Assembly: GCA_007050995.1 (NCBI GenBank)
Contig: VJOU01000005.1
Span: forward strand, 110,999-174,998
Direction of reading: 5' to 3'
Origin: Glycocaulis profundi
GTDB taxonomy: Bacteria; Pseudomonadota; Alphaproteobacteria; Caulobacterales; Maricaulaceae
Length of the DNA: 64,000 bases
How positions within the stretch are numbered: position 1 is the first letter of the stretch; each line of letters starts with the position of its first letter. Shown one piece after another: positions 26,517-35,707 of this stretch. A program made the translations under genes and the position numbers. The notes under the pieces were generated by a model. The model was not told where the DNA came from. It saw only the letters and a program-made list of their open reading frames with translations, and searched no databases.

Positions 26517-28897
26517 CCGGTCCGCTGGCATGGTTCTCCGCGCTGGATCGCAAGCTCGTACGTGATCTGTGGCGCATGAAAACCCAGGCGCTGGCCATCG
26601 GCTTCGTGATCGCGGCCGGGGTCTCGGTCCATCTTCTGGCAGCAGGCATGTTCAGCTCGCTCGAAGAGACGCGGCGGGCCTATTACGAGCGCTATCTGTT
26701 CGCGGACATATGGGCGCCGGCGGTGCGCGCGCCGGACGCGCTGATCGCCGAGATCCGCGCCATCGAGGGCGTGCAGGCGGCTGAGGCGAGGATCCGCATG
26801 CCCGCCTTGTTCGACATGGACACGATGAGCGAGCCGGCGACAGGGGAAGTGATCTCCCTGCCCGATGCCGGGGAGTCGTCGGTGAACCGGCTGCACCTCG
26901 CGCGGGGGCGCACGCCCGCCTATGGCCAGCGTGACGAAGCCGTCGTTCTCCAGGCTTTCGCCGATGCGCACGGCCTTGATGTCGGCGACACGGTCCCCGC
27001 CACGATCTATGGAGGCCGGAGCGATTTGAGGATCGTCGGTGTCGCCCTGTCGCCTGAGCACGTCTACGCCATCGCGCCCGGCGAGCTCGTGCCCGACGAC
27101 CGGCTGTTCGGCGTGATGTGGATGGGACGCCGGGCGCTGGCGCGCGCAGTCGACCAGGACGGCGCGTTCAACGAAGCGGTGGTCCGGCTGTCGCGCGGCG
27201 CGTCTGAAGCGGCGGTCATCGCCGAACTGGACCGCATCCTGGACCCCTATGGCGCGCCGGGCGCGTACGGGCGTTCGGATCAGATCTCCGACGCTTTCGT
27301 CTCCAGCGAGATGGACCAGCTCGGCACGATGGGACGGGTGCTGCCGCCGGTTTTCCTTCTCGTCGCGGCCTTCTTGGTGAATGTCGTCGTGGGCCGGATG
27401 ATCGCGGTCCAGCGCGCGGGCATCGGCCTGATGAAAGCGTTCGGCTACGGCGATTGGGAAGTGACCTGGCACTATCTCAAGCTCGTGGGGATGATCGCGC
27501 TGCTGGGCCTGTCGATCGGAGCCGCCACCGGGGCGTGGCTGGGCCACGCCATGGCGGCGCTCTACATGGAGTATTTCCGCTTTCCCTTCCTGGTCTTCCG
27601 GGCCAGCGCGACGGACTATGCCGTGGTCGCGGCGATCGCGCTCGCGGCCATCCTGGGCGGAGCGGCCTTCGCGGTCAGGCGTGCGGCCGCGCTCAACCCC
27701 GCCGAGGCCATGACCCCGCCCCCGCCCCCGGACTACTCCAAGGCAGCTGGGGCGAGCCTGACCCGGCTGAGCGCTCTGGACCAGCAGACCCGCATGATCC
27801 TCCGGCAGATCATCCGCTGGCCCTGGCGGGCGGGGTTGACTGTGGCCGGGGTCGCCGCCTCCGGCGCGCTGCTGGTGGGCACCTTGTTCTTCACCGACGC
27901 GATCGACGCCATGATCGACACCAGCTTCAGCGTCGCCAATCGCCAGGACATGAGCGTCGCTTTCACCGAGCCCCGCTCACGCGCCGCCTTCCACGCCATC
28001 GCCCGCCAGCCCGGCGTGATGGCCGCCGAGCCTTACCGCAGCGTTCCGGTCCGGCTGCGCCAGGGTCCGGCCGAGGAGCGCGCGGCCATCATCGGCACGC
28101 CGCTGGACGCGCGCCTGTCGCGTCTGGTCGACGCGCGGGGCCGGCCCGTCTCCCCACCCCCGGGCGGCCTGGTGCTGACCGACGATCTGGCCGCGCGGCT
28201 CGGTGTGCGGGCGGGCGACATCATCGCGGTCGAGGCCGCCGAAGGCCGGCGTCCGTCCATGGAGATGCCTGTCTCGGCGGTCGCCACGAGCTATGTGGGC
28301 TCGGGCGCGCGCATGGAGATCGGCGACCTGAACCGCGTGATGGGCGAAGGCCCGCTCGTGTCCGGCGCCTATCTGAGCGTGGACCCCGAGGCGGCGGACG
28401 CGCTCTATGAGCGTTTGAAGAACGCGCCCGCCGTGGCCGGAGTTGGGCTTCAGACCCTCGCCATGGAGCGGCTTCAGGAGATGATGGACGAGAATCTGGG
28501 CACGTCGCTGTTCGTGTTCGTGACGTTCGCGGGGCTGATCGCGCTCGGGGTGGTCTATAATTCAGTGCGCATCTCATACGCCGAGCGGCAACGCGAGCTG
28601 GCTTCCTTGAGGGTGCTTGGATTCTCGCGCATGGACGTCTCCTACATCCTTCTGGGTGAGATCGCCCTTCTCACTCTGCTCGCCTTGCCCGTGGGAGCCG
28701 CCGCCGGAGCGGGCCTGGCGTGGTATCTGGCTCAGGCCATGAGTTCGGAAATGTTCCGCATGCCCTTCGTGATCGCTCCCTCCACCTTCGGCTTCGCCGC
28801 TCTGGTCGTGCTGGCCATCACAGCCGGGGCGAGCCTTCTGGTCCGCCGTCAGATCGACCGGCTGGACATGGCTGAAGCTCTCAAGACCGGAGAATAG
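26513..28897 (+). CDS. ABC transporter permease, two FtsX domains (MacB/LolC-like)
   Basis: 794 residues. A GTG start overlaps the ATPase gene. N-terminal membrane helix at about 23-45, then a periplasmic domain, then three helices around 280-395 ([17 protein letters not shown]), a second N-helix near 440-460 and periplasmic domain, and a final helix group at about 660-790 ([45 protein letters not shown]). This is the duplicated FtsX layout. It likely extrudes a lipophilic or peptide substrate with the HlyD-type protein that follows. Confidence 0.9.
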   Translation: MTGPLAWFSALDRKLVRDLWRMKTQALAIGFVIAAGVSVHLLAAGMFSSLEETRRAYYERYLFADIWAPAVRAPDALIAEIRAIEGVQAAEARIRMPALFDMDTMSEPATGEVISLPDAGESSVNRLHLARGRTPAYGQRDEAVVLQAFADAHGLDVGDTVPATIYGGRSDLRIVGVALSPEHVYAIAPGELVPDDRLFGVMWMGRRALARAVDQDGAFNEAVVRLSRGASEAAVIAELDRILDPYGAPGAYGRSDQISDAFVSSEMDQLGTMGRVLPPVFLLVAAFLVNVVVGRMIAVQRAGIGLMKAFGYGDWEVTWHYLKLVGMIALLGLSIGAATGAWLGHAMAALYMEYFRFPFLVFRASATDYAVVAAIALAAILGGAAFAVRRAAALNPAEAMTPPPPPDYSKAAGASLTRLSALDQQTRMILRQIIRWPWRAGLTVAGVAASGALLVGTLFFTDAIDAMIDTSFSVANRQDMSVAFTEPRSRAAFHAIARQPGVMAAEPYRSVPVRLRQGPAEERAAIIGTPLDARLSRLVDARGRPVSPPPGGLVLTDDLAARLGVRAGDIIAVEAAEGRRPSMEMPVSAVATSYVGSGARMEIGDLNRVMGEGPLVSGAYLSVDPEAADALYERLKNAPAVAGVGLQTLAMERLQEMMDENLGTSLFVFVTFAGLIALGVVYNSVRISYAERQRELASLRVLGFSRMDVSYILLGEIALLTLLALPVGAAAGAGLAWYLAQAMSSEMFRMPFVIAPSTFGFAALVVLAITAGASLLVRRQIDRLDMAEALKTGE

Positions 28898-28900
28898 CCG

Positions 28901-30112
28901 ATGAGACTCCCCAAGCTCGGCTTCCGCGCCCTGTTCTGGACCGCCGCCGCCCTCGCGGTGCTCGCCCTGCTGGCTTTCGCCTTCTGGCCGCGCCCTGAAC
29001 CGGTGGACATCGTCTCGATCGGGCGCGGGGATCTCACGGTGACCGTGAGGGACGAAGGGCGCACCCGGGCGCGGGAGATCTATCAGGTCTCCGCGCCCTT
29101 GGCCGGGCGGCTCGTCCGGGTGGGCAATCGGGCGGGGGAAGCGGTGGATGCGGGCGAGACCGTCGCAACGATCCTGCCCGGCGCTCCGGTCCTTCTCGAT
29201 GAACGTGCCCGGCGCGAGGCGGCGGCGGCCGTCGCTGCGGCCGAGGCCGCCCTGCAGTCCGCTCGCGCCGAGCTCGGCCGGACCGAGGCGCAGCTCGCCC
29301 ATGCCGAGACCGAAGCGGACCGGGCCGAGCGCCTGCGTCTGGGCGATGCCATCTCCCAGAGCGGCCTGGACGCCGCCCGACTGGCGCTGCGCACCGCTTC
29401 GGCGGCGGCGGGCGCGGCGCAAGCGGCCGTCTCCGTGCGCCAAGCGGAACTGGACGCGGCCCGGATCCGGCTGATCGACCCCGATCAGACCCACGGCCCC
29501 CTTCCGGCTGTGACCGTCCGCGCGCCCGCCTCGGGCCGCATCCTCAGGGTGCTTCAGCAGAGCGAAGCCGTGGTGGCGGCCGGCACGCCCATCATGGAGA
29601 TCGGCGATGCCGCCGATCTCGAGGTGGTGGCCGAATACCTGTCCAGCGAGGCGGTGCGCGTGGCTCCAGGCGCGGAGGCTTATGTGGACTCCTGGGGCGG
29701 CGGGCCGGTTCTGCGCGGTCGCGTGCGGCTGGTCGAGCCGTTCGGATTCTTGAAGATCTCCGCCCTGGGTGTGGAGGAGCAGCGCGTGAACGTGATCATC
29801 GATCTGCTCGATCCGCCCGAGGCGTGGTCCGCCTTGGGCCATGGCTACCGGGTGGAGGCGGCCACCGTGGTTCACCGCGCGGAGGATGCGGTGCTCGCGC
29901 CTGTCAGCGCTCTTTTCCGAAGGCAGGGCGAATGGGCGGTCTTCGCGGTCAAGAACGGCCGAGCCCGTCTGCGCCGGGTCGAGGTCGGCGCCAATGACGG
30001 ACGCATGGCCGAGATCGCCGAAGGCCTTTCGCCGGGCGAGTCGGTGATTCTGCATCCAGGGAGCGGCGTGAGCGACGGACAACGCGTGACCCGCCGGGAT
30101 ATCGACGCATGA
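28901..30112 (+). CDS. HlyD/MacA-type periplasmic adaptor protein
   Basis: 403 residues. One N-terminal membrane anchor (about 10-30, LFWTAAALAVLALLAF), a biotinyl/lipoyl-like half-motif, a long Ala/Glu-rich coiled coil (about 100-195) and beta-barrel domains after it. It begins three bases after the permease stop and overlaps the next gene by four. It would link the inner-membrane ABC transporter to an outer-membrane channel or act as its periplasmic partner. Confidence 0.9.
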   Translation: MRLPKLGFRALFWTAAALAVLALLAFAFWPRPEPVDIVSIGRGDLTVTVRDEGRTRAREIYQVSAPLAGRLVRVGNRAGEAVDAGETVATILPGAPVLLDERARREAAAAVAAAEAALQSARAELGRTEAQLAHAETEADRAERLRLGDAISQSGLDAARLALRTASAAAGAAQAAVSVRQAELDAARIRLIDPDQTHGPLPAVTVRAPASGRILRVLQQSEAVVAAGTPIMEIGDAADLEVVAEYLSSEAVRVAPGAEAYVDSWGGGPVLRGRVRLVEPFGFLKISALGVEEQRVNVIIDLLDPPEAWSALGHGYRVEAATVVHRAEDAVLAPVSALFRRQGEWAVFAVKNGRARLRRVEVGANDGRMAEIAEGLSPGESVILHPGSGVSDGQRVTRRDIDA

Positions 30113-30879
30113 CGGAGGACAAGGGCATGACCGACGATGAGACAGTCGCGCGCGCCTATGAGCTCGCAGCGCTCGATCGGGACTTCATTCTGGGCGATTC
30201 CATGCGCGGCGCGCGCTTCATGATGGAATACGCCAAGGCGGAAGAGCATCTGCGCCGCCGTAGGATCCGCTCCACCGTCGTGGTGTTCGGCAGCGCCCGG
30301 ATACGCCCCGGCGGCGGCGAATGGCAGAGCCGTATGTATCAGGCGGCCCGCGCGTTCGGCCGGATCGTTTCCGAGAAGGGCGGGGCTCTGTCCGGGGAAG
30401 ATGGCTGGCGGGACAATGTCATCGCCACGGGCGGCGGGCCGGGCGTGATGGAGGCCGCCAATCGCGGCGCGCAGCAAGCCGGCGCGGTCACGATCGGATT
30501 CAACATCGCCCTGCCCCATGAGCAGCGCCCCAACCGCTACATCACCCCCGACCTGTGCTTTCAGTTCCACTATTTCGCGATGCGCAAGATGCACCTGGCG
30601 ATGCGCGCGAACGCGCTGGCCATCTTCCCCGGGGGCTTCGGCACGCTGGACGAGCTGTTCGAGCTGCTCACCCTGAGCCAGACCGGCAAGTCGCCCGCCA
30701 TACCGGTGGTGCTTTACGACCGCGATTTCTGGACGCGGATGGTGAATTTCGGCGGGCTGGCCGAAACCGGGATGATCAGCGCGGACGACCTGGAATCGTT
30801 CGATTTCGCCGACGATCCGGACGAGGCGTGGGAAAAGCTGACCGCCAGAGGCCTCTCCGCCCATCCTCCCCAAGCATAG
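30109..30879 (+). CDS. LOG-family protein (TIGR00730-like, putative nucleotide phosphoribohydrolase)
   Basis: Up to 256 residues; the ATG at 30109 overlaps the adaptor stop, and a second ATG at 30127 is an alternative. The Rossmann-like fold shows VVVFGSARI, ATGGGPGVMEAAN and the PGGFGTLDELFE motif (PGGxGTxxE) that defines LOG/cytokinin riboside monophosphate phosphoribohydrolases. Its role in the acetate/exporter operon is unclear. It is the last gene of the phasin operon. Confidence 0.9.
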   Translation: MTEDKGMTDDETVARAYELAALDRDFILGDSMRGARFMMEYAKAEEHLRRRRIRSTVVVFGSARIRPGGGEWQSRMYQAARAFGRIVSEKGGALSGEDGWRDNVIATGGGPGVMEAANRGAQQAGAVTIGFNIALPHEQRPNRYITPDLCFQFHYFAMRKMHLAMRANALAIFPGGFGTLDELFELLTLSQTGKSPAIPVVLYDRDFWTRMVNFGGLAETGMISADDLESFDFADDPDEAWEKLTARGLSAHPPQA

Positions 30880-30896
30880 TCTCGGCCGGATCGGCC

Positions 30897-31148
30897 TCAG
30901 TGGGCCGTCAGGCAGGGCACCGCGGCGTTCATTAGGAGCTCCCGCGTGACGCCGCCGAAGATGAACTCGCGCATGCGGCTGCGGCCATAAGCGCCGCAGA
31001 CGATCAGGCCTGCTTCGGATTCTTCATTCACATGGCGGCTGTGCGGACCGGCAGGACCGCGGACGTCTGGGTCGGATCTCACCTCTGAGCGCACGCCATG
31101 ACGGGCCAGCCAGCGGCAGACATCGTCACGCGCGGCCTTCTGCACCAT
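30897..31148 (-). pseudogene. Universal stress protein, C-terminal fragment
   Basis: 83 residues that match only the last ~75 residues of tandem Usp proteins: AGLIVCGAYGRSRMREFIFGGVTRELL and the end VPCLTAH, against GLIVAGAYGRSRLREFILGG in the intact gene at 16442. About 190 N-terminal residues are missing. A short charged lead (ARDDVCRWLARHGV) aligns with the parent's DVSAWLTDHGV. It lies convergent to the LOG gene and downstream of AdhP. I read it as a truncated, probably non-functional paralogue. Confidence 0.75.
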
Positions 31149-31233
31149 GGCGTTTCGCCGTTATGGCGAACGGCCCGCTGAACCATGCGCCGAGATGCAC
31201 GACAGAACCTTAGTCCTCGCAATAGAAGGCCTG

Positions 31234-32256
31234 CTACGGCGTGAGCACGATCCGCCCTTCGATCTTTCCCGCCTCCATGCGCGCGAACACATCGTTGACG
31301 TTGTCGAGGGGCTCGGCCGCGACATTGGTCTTGACCTTGCCCTCGGCGGCGAAGGCGAGACACTCGCGCAGATCCTGCCGCGTTCCTACGATGGAACCGC
31401 GGATGGTGATCCGCTTGAGCACCACCGGAAAGATCGGGGTGGGAAAATCGCCGGGCGGCAGGCCGACCAGGGCGACCGTGCCGCGCCTTTGCGTCATCGC
31501 GATGGCCTGGGCGAAGGCCGACGTGGACACGGCCGTCACCAGCACGCCCTGCATGCCCCCGGTCTCGCGGACGAGCCGGTCGACGCCTTCCTGGTCGCGG
31601 GCGTCCACCGCAATGTCCGCGCCCAGCCGTCGCGCGAGATCCAGCTTCTCCGGATCCACATCCACCGTGGCGACATGCAGCCCCATCGCCTTGGCGTACT
31701 GGACCGCCACATGGCCCAGCCCGCCGATGCCGGAAACCGCGACCCACTCTCCGGGGCGGGCCTCGGTCTCGATCAGACCTTTATAGGTGGTCACCCCGGC
31801 GCAGAGGATCGGAGCGATCGACACGAAATCGACGTTGTCAGGCAATAGCCCGACATAGTCGGCGCGCGCCAGCACGTATTCCGCATATGCGCCGTTCACG
31901 CTGTAACCCGTGTTGCGCTGGCTTTCGCACAACGTCTCCCAGCCGGTGACGCAATGGACGCAGCGACCGCAGGCGTCATACAGCCAGGGCACGCCGACGG
32001 CGTCCCCCTCCTTGACATGGACGACGCCAGCGCCGACCGCAGCGACCCGCCCGACCCCCTCATGGCCGGGAATAAGCGGCAGGACGGGCTTCACAGGCCA
32101 ATCGCCGCGGGCGGCATGAAGGTCGGTGTGGCACACGCCGCTTGCCTCCACCTTCACCAGGACTTCGCCCGGCGCGGGTTTAGGAACCGGCACCTGCTCG
32201 ATGCTCAACGGCTTGTCGAACGCTCGCACAATGGCAGCTCTCATGGCTTGGGACAT
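31234..32256 (-). CDS. adhP: Zinc-dependent alcohol dehydrogenase, AdhP type
   Basis: 340 residues from the ATG at 32256, the normal AdhP length. Catalytic zinc ligands lie in SGVCHTDLH and IPGHEGVG; the structural zinc cysteines are in [15 protein letters not shown]. The NAD-binding motif is [15 protein letters not shown]. It interconverts ethanol and acetaldehyde. The FNR box 73 bases upstream suggests induction at low oxygen. Longer starts upstream run into Cys/Arg-rich non-coding sequence. Confidence 0.94.
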   Translation of the reverse strand: MSQAMRAAIVRAFDKPLSIEQVPVPKPAPGEVLVKVEASGVCHTDLHAARGDWPVKPVLPLIPGHEGVGRVAAVGAGVVHVKEGDAVGVPWLYDACGRCVHCVTGWETLCESQRNTGYSVNGAYAEYVLARADYVGLLPDNVDFVSIAPILCAGVTTYKGLIETEARPGEWVAVSGIGGLGHVAVQYAKAMGLHVATVDVDPEKLDLARRLGADIAVDARDQEGVDRLVRETGGMQGVLVTAVSTSAFAQAIAMTQRRGTVALVGLPPGDFPTPIFPVVLKRITIRGSIVGTRQDLRECLAFAAEGKVKTNVAAEPLDNVNDVFARMEAGKIEGRIVLTP

Positions 32257-32328
32257 CGTCGCATCTCCGCCTTCTTCACGCCTCCGGCAGGCTCGACGGC
32301 AGGATGGGCACGGCGCATGGGCGCAGCA

Positions 32329-32342
32329 TTGACCGGGATCAA
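32329..32342. promoter_or_regulatory. FNR box upstream of adhP
   Basis: TTGACCGGGATCAA matches TTGAT-N4-ATCAA at 9 of 10 fixed positions. It is 73 bases before the adhP start, on the promoter side, and shares the TTGAC...ATCAA form with the box at 23261. Confidence 0.7.
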
Positions 32343-32781
32343 TGCATGGTCCGTCCATGCCGACATTAGCAAAGCGCTTCGGATGACAGATCGGCCCACA
32401 CGGGCTCTCATACCGCCGTGTGTGCGCCGACAGCCCTCCTGCAGGCGCGGCGATAACGCCCTGATGGCCTCGGCCGCCATCGGCGCCGCGGGTCCCAATG
32501 CATGGCCGATTGTTCGCTAGATCGTGACGGACAGCTTGACCAATCCCAAGCGATGGGACTCCGACCCGACCGGTCGACGAGGAAGCCCCTCAACGGCGGT
32601 TCCTTGGCGCTGTTAGCGACCTTCCGTCCGGGCAAGTGCTTCAATTACAGGCGGAATAACTTTGAATTGTGGCGCGGCTGAGCTGCTGATATTCGGGTCT
32701 CTTAATTGAAGGTACGGGGTCGAATAAGCCTGAGGATGAAGCGAGGGCTGATTCCAGCACGGCCCTCGAACCCCTCAGCCC
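32343..32781. other. Gap without a recognisable gene
   Basis: About 440 bases between the adhP promoter and the degenerate genes at 32782-33208. Short open frames exist on both strands, but none has a convincing start, composition or family motif. I see nothing else in it. Confidence 0.4.
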
Positions 32782-32850
32782 CTAGAACTCGAAAGATAGC
32801 TCCACCGTCAGCCAGCGGGCCCGGTCACCATCGAGATTGTTACCGTATCG
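32782..32850 (-). pseudogene. Possible C-terminal strand of an outer-membrane beta-barrel
   Basis: On the minus strand the last codons before a stop read RYGNNLDGDRARWLTVELSF and end in EF. Alternating hydrophobic residues with a terminal Phe are the C-terminal signature of outer-membrane barrels such as TonB receptors. Nothing upstream in frame continues it. It abuts and partly overlaps the XRE remnant. Evidence is weak. Confidence 0.2.
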
Positions 32851-33208
32851 CCGCACCGATTCTGCTCGCCCGCACGCTCGCCGGGCTGAGCCGCGACGAG
32901 CTTCCCGCGCATATCGACGTGAAATACAATCAATTCGAGTAAGGCGGGAGCCGGATGGGGGCACCGGCCTTTTCCCGATAGCGATTCACCTCAATCGGCC
33001 GATCGAGTGGTTTTTCGAGGGGCTGCCAACAAGCTCGGACCCGGCCGCCGACCAATCCGATCCGCTCGCCGAGATATGCGCCATCGCTCAGAGTCCCGAC
33101 GGGTTGAGACTGCTGCGGGCGATCTCGCGCCTGCCCGATAGCGAAAGCCGGCGCCGCCCGACCGACTATCTCGAGACGCTCTCTTCGGAATTGGACGACG
33201 GCGGCTGA
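32838..33208 (+). pseudogene. XRE-family helix-turn-helix regulator, broken by a nonsense codon and a frameshift
   Basis: The first frame reads RIAAPILLARTLAGLSRDEL and VKYNQFE, then TAA at 32940-32942 where related proteins have a Lys or Gln (KYEKG-type motif). Reading continues in the same frame as GGSRMGAPAFS. A one-base deletion near 32977/32978 moves it to the frame giving IAIHLNRPIEWFFEGL and then LRLLRAISRLPDSESRRR. Joined, this matches the common alphaproteobacterial XRE regulators that end in a YFFEGL-type motif and an ARIPD-x-RRR tail. Its 3' end overlaps the histidine kinase end by 43 bases on the other strand. Confidence 0.65.
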
Positions 33209-34608
33209 TCCGAGCTCGCCACGGACAGCGATGGCAGGCTCACGGTGGCGCGCAATCCCCCGCCCTGCTTGTTCGCGAGCGCGAGGTCGCCGTGATGGGA
33301 CTTCGCGACATTGAGCGCGATGGCCAGGCCCAGCCCCGATCCGCCCGTGCTGCGGCTGCGTGACGGCTCGAGCCTGTAGAACGGCTCGAACACCCTCGTG
33401 AGCGCCTCCTCCGGTATGCCGGGCCCGGCGTCGGCGACCTCGAAGACGGCCGAGCCCTGCTCCGAGCGGAGCGACACATCCGCCGTGCGGCCGAATTCCA
33501 AGGCATTGTTGAGCAGGTTCTGGATGAGCCGGACAAGCTCGCTCTCGCGGCCGCGCACGTCCACATCCTCGCACTCGACAATCCGGACGGGTTTGCCCAT
33601 TTCGCGGTAGCGCCGGACCTCGGCGCGCAGCAGGTCGCCGAAACGGATCGGCTTGAAGTCCGAATCCCGTATCTGGTCGGCATAGCAGAGCACGCCGTCG
33701 ACCATCTCCTGCATGCGATCGACGTCGCGCAGGATGCTCTCGCGCGCCTCGCCCTCCACATACTCGGCCCGTATGCGCAGACTGGTCAGCGGCGTCCTCA
33801 GATCGTGGGCGATCGCCGTCAGCATCTGCGTGCGCTGATGCACATGAGACGCGATCTTCTCATGCATCGCATTGAAGGCCTTGGCCAGCGCCCGCACCTC
33901 CGCCGATCCGCTCAAAGAGATCGGCCGCGGCTCGCTGGCGGCGTCGAAACCGTGCGCCGCCGCGGCGAGCTCGCGCAATGGCGTGGTCAGCCGGCTGGCG
34001 ATCCACACGGCCAGCGGCAGGATCAGAGCCGCAGCGAACACCAGCGCGCCGACGAAGCGGAGCCGCCACAACGACAGCAGCGGTTCGCGCGGCGAAACGA
34101 CCGTCCATCGTCCATCCTCGCCTTCGACCGCCGCCTGGAAGGCAGGGAAGGATATCGGCGTGGTGGCGAGCACCTCGGGAAGGTGAGGAACGTCGCCGTC
34201 CTCTTCCCGGTAGCGTCCGATCCCGCGCGGCGTCTCTATGACCGCGATCCTGCCAGGATGGTCCTCCTCCACGCCGGTCCCGGCCGGCGCTTCGCCGACC
34301 ACCGCGACATGAACGCGATCGCGCGGGACCTCCAGCGCGAACGCCAGACCGTCCGCTATCAGCCCCGCGGGCAGGGCCGGCGGCGACGACACGAAAGCCG
34401 GAGGCGCGTCCTTGCGTGAAACATCGAGCCGGCCCCCGGCCGTGTCCGCGCTGCTTCGGATGGCCGAGGCGGCGGTCTCGATCGTCATCGGGCGCAGGGT
34501 CGGCGGAGGCATGAAAACGGTCGCCGCGACGCTCGCGACCACCGCCACGACGACGCAGGCGCATGCCAGCGCCACCACCTGAGACAGGACCGTCGGATAT
34601 CTGAGCAT
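33166..34608 (-). CDS. Sensor histidine kinase of a two-component system
   Basis: 480 residues from the ATG at 34608; a TTG overlapping the regulator stop is also possible. Two membrane helices (about 10-33 and 183-205) flank a ~150-residue periplasmic sensor region. HAMP lies at about 205-258, the phospho-acceptor is H268 in AIAHDLRTPLTSLR, and the ATPase domain has NLLNNALEFG, DAGPGIPEEAL, FEPFYRLEP and GGSGLGLAIA. The sensor region shows no family I recognise. Next to it are its response regulator and, divergently, a secreted peptide gene, so the signal may be outside the cell. Confidence 0.92.
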   Translation of the reverse strand: MLRYPTVLSQVVALACACVVVAVVASVAATVFMPPPTLRPMTIETAASAIRSSADTAGGRLDVSRKDAPPAFVSSPPALPAGLIADGLAFALEVPRDRVHVAVVGEAPAGTGVEEDHPGRIAVIETPRGIGRYREEDGDVPHLPEVLATTPISFPAFQAAVEGEDGRWTVVSPREPLLSLWRLRFVGALVFAAALILPLAVWIASRLTTPLRELAAAAHGFDAASEPRPISLSGSAEVRALAKAFNAMHEKIASHVHQRTQMLTAIAHDLRTPLTSLRIRAEYVEGEARESILRDVDRMQEMVDGVLCYADQIRDSDFKPIRFGDLLRAEVRRYREMGKPVRIVECEDVDVRGRESELVRLIQNLLNNALEFGRTADVSLRSEQGSAVFEVADAGPGIPEEALTRVFEPFYRLEPSRSRSTGGSGLGLAIALNVAKSHHGDLALANKQGGGLRATVSLPSLSVASSDQPPSSNSEESVSR

Positions 34609-34616
34609 GCGGCCGA

Positions 34617-35336
34617 TCAAAACATCTTCACCCGTGGCAGGAAGCGATAGCCCTCGCCCCGCACGGTCTCGATCAGAGGTTCGCCGGCCTGACCCTCCAA
34701 CCGTCGCCGCAGGCGGCTGATGACGACATCGACCGAGCGATCGAAGACCTGGCTTCCGCCGCCCTTCGTGAGATCGAGCAATTGCTGCCGGGTCAGCAAT
34801 CGGCCGGATCGCTCGACGAACACCACAAGCAGATCCATCTGGCTGGCGGGCAAGGCGACCGCGCCGCCCAACGGATCCAGCAGGCGCCGCTCCTCGATCT
34901 CCAGAGTCCATCCGGCGAACTGCGCCCGCCTGCGGACAGACTCCGCGCGCGTCGGAACCCGCCGGAGAAGCGCGCGTACGCGCGCCAGCAATTCGCGCGG
35001 ATTGAACGGCTTGGACAGATAGTCCGACGCGCCCAGCTCGAGCCCGACGATGCGGTCGGCCGACTCGTTCAGCGCGCTCAGCACCAAGATAGGCGGACCC
35101 GTTTCGGCCAGCCGGCGGCATATCGAGAAGCCGTCCTCGCCCGGCATCATGACGTCGAGGATCACCGCATCCACAGGCTCTTTGCTCAAGGCCAAATCCA
35201 TGCTCGGAGCATCTCGCGCGACCGAGACCCGGTAGCCATGGTCGGACAGGTAAGTGGTCAGCGCCGAGCGGATTTCAGCGTCGTCGTCGACAATGAGAAG
35301 ATGGTCGGCCTGGGACCCCATGAGACTATCTATCAT
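34617..35336 (-). CDS. OmpR-type response regulator
   Basis: 239 residues; a second ATG six codons in is an alternative start. The receiver has the acidic pocket DDD 17-19, phospho-acceptor D61 (VILDVMMPGEDG) and K109 (YLSKPFNP). The C-terminal winged helix ends SVDVVISRLRRRLE and TVRGEGYRFLP, as in OmpR/PhoB proteins. It precedes the kinase on the same strand and is divergent from the peptide gene with 123 bases between, so it probably controls the peptide/exporter genes. Confidence 0.94.
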   Translation of the reverse strand: MIDSLMGSQADHLLIVDDDAEIRSALTTYLSDHGYRVSVARDAPSMDLALSKEPVDAVILDVMMPGEDGFSICRRLAETGPPILVLSALNESADRIVGLELGASDYLSKPFNPRELLARVRALLRRVPTRAESVRRRAQFAGWTLEIEERRLLDPLGGAVALPASQMDLLVVFVERSGRLLTRQQLLDLTKGGGSQVFDRSVDVVISRLRRRLEGQAGEPLIETVRGEGYRFLPRVKMF

Positions 35337-35459
35337 TTCGAATGTTCGCCGCTTATGTCCGATCGATTACAGCATGGCACAAACCGGACACACGATCGAA
35401 AATTGCAGGCGCCACGATCCGCAATGCCGAAATTCCTCGGCGTTGAAGGAGATGCTGTC

Positions 35460-35600
35460 ATGAAAGCTATTCGAGCCTTGCTCGCGACCGCCATGTTCTG
35501 CGGCGGACTGTTCGGCTTCGCCGGCGCCGCCATGGCGGAGTACGAAAACGGCCAACTCGTCCGCATCATCGTCTATCCCGACGGCACCGTCGTCTACTGA
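35460..35600 (+). CDS. Small secreted peptide precursor (46 residues)
   Basis: ATG at 35460 with GAAGGAG eight bases upstream. Residues 1-26 are a textbook Sec signal peptide: MKAIR, a hydrophobic core (ALLATAMFCGGLFGFAGA) and AMA before the cleavage point. The mature part is residues 27-46, from EYENG to DGTVVY, with no Cys. It is divergent from a two-component regulator and 107 bases before a secreted protein, a metalloprotease and an ABC exporter. I do not recognise the family. A signalling peptide, a regulated cell-envelope peptide or an antimicrobial precursor are all possible. The longer frame starting at 34782 is an antisense read of the regulator. Confidence 0.65.
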   Translation: MKAIRALLATAMFCGGLFGFAGAAMAEYENGQLVRIIVYPDGTVVY

Positions 35601-35602
35601 GG

Positions 35603-35663
35603 CGGACGTCCGTTGGACACGCTTGGCGGTCCGGTCGGCCCATTCTCGCCGGGCGCCGGACCG
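35603..35663 (+). promoter_or_regulatory. Inverted repeats between peptide gene and exporter operon
   Basis: A perfect 10-base palindrome CGGACGTCCG (35603-35612) directly follows the peptide stop. An 8-bp stem, CGGTCCGG (35627-35634) with CCGGACCG (35656-35663), follows with a 21-base loop. There is no T run, so it is not a clear terminator; it could be an attenuator or mRNA-stability element that lets the peptide be made in excess over the exporter. Pure inference from sequence. Confidence 0.3.
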
Positions 35664-35707
35664 TCGAGCGTCCAGCGGCGGCTGCCGGACGCGCGGAGTC
35701 CGCTCCC

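Noticed and set aside
34609..35121. Extended N-terminus of the histidine kinase
   Set aside because: The extension lies inside the response regulator gene in another frame; the kinase's membrane helix begins right after the ATG at 34608.
34782..35459. Long leader in frame with the secreted peptide
   Set aside because: Antisense to the response regulator; the signal peptide and Shine-Dalgarno site fix the start at 35460.
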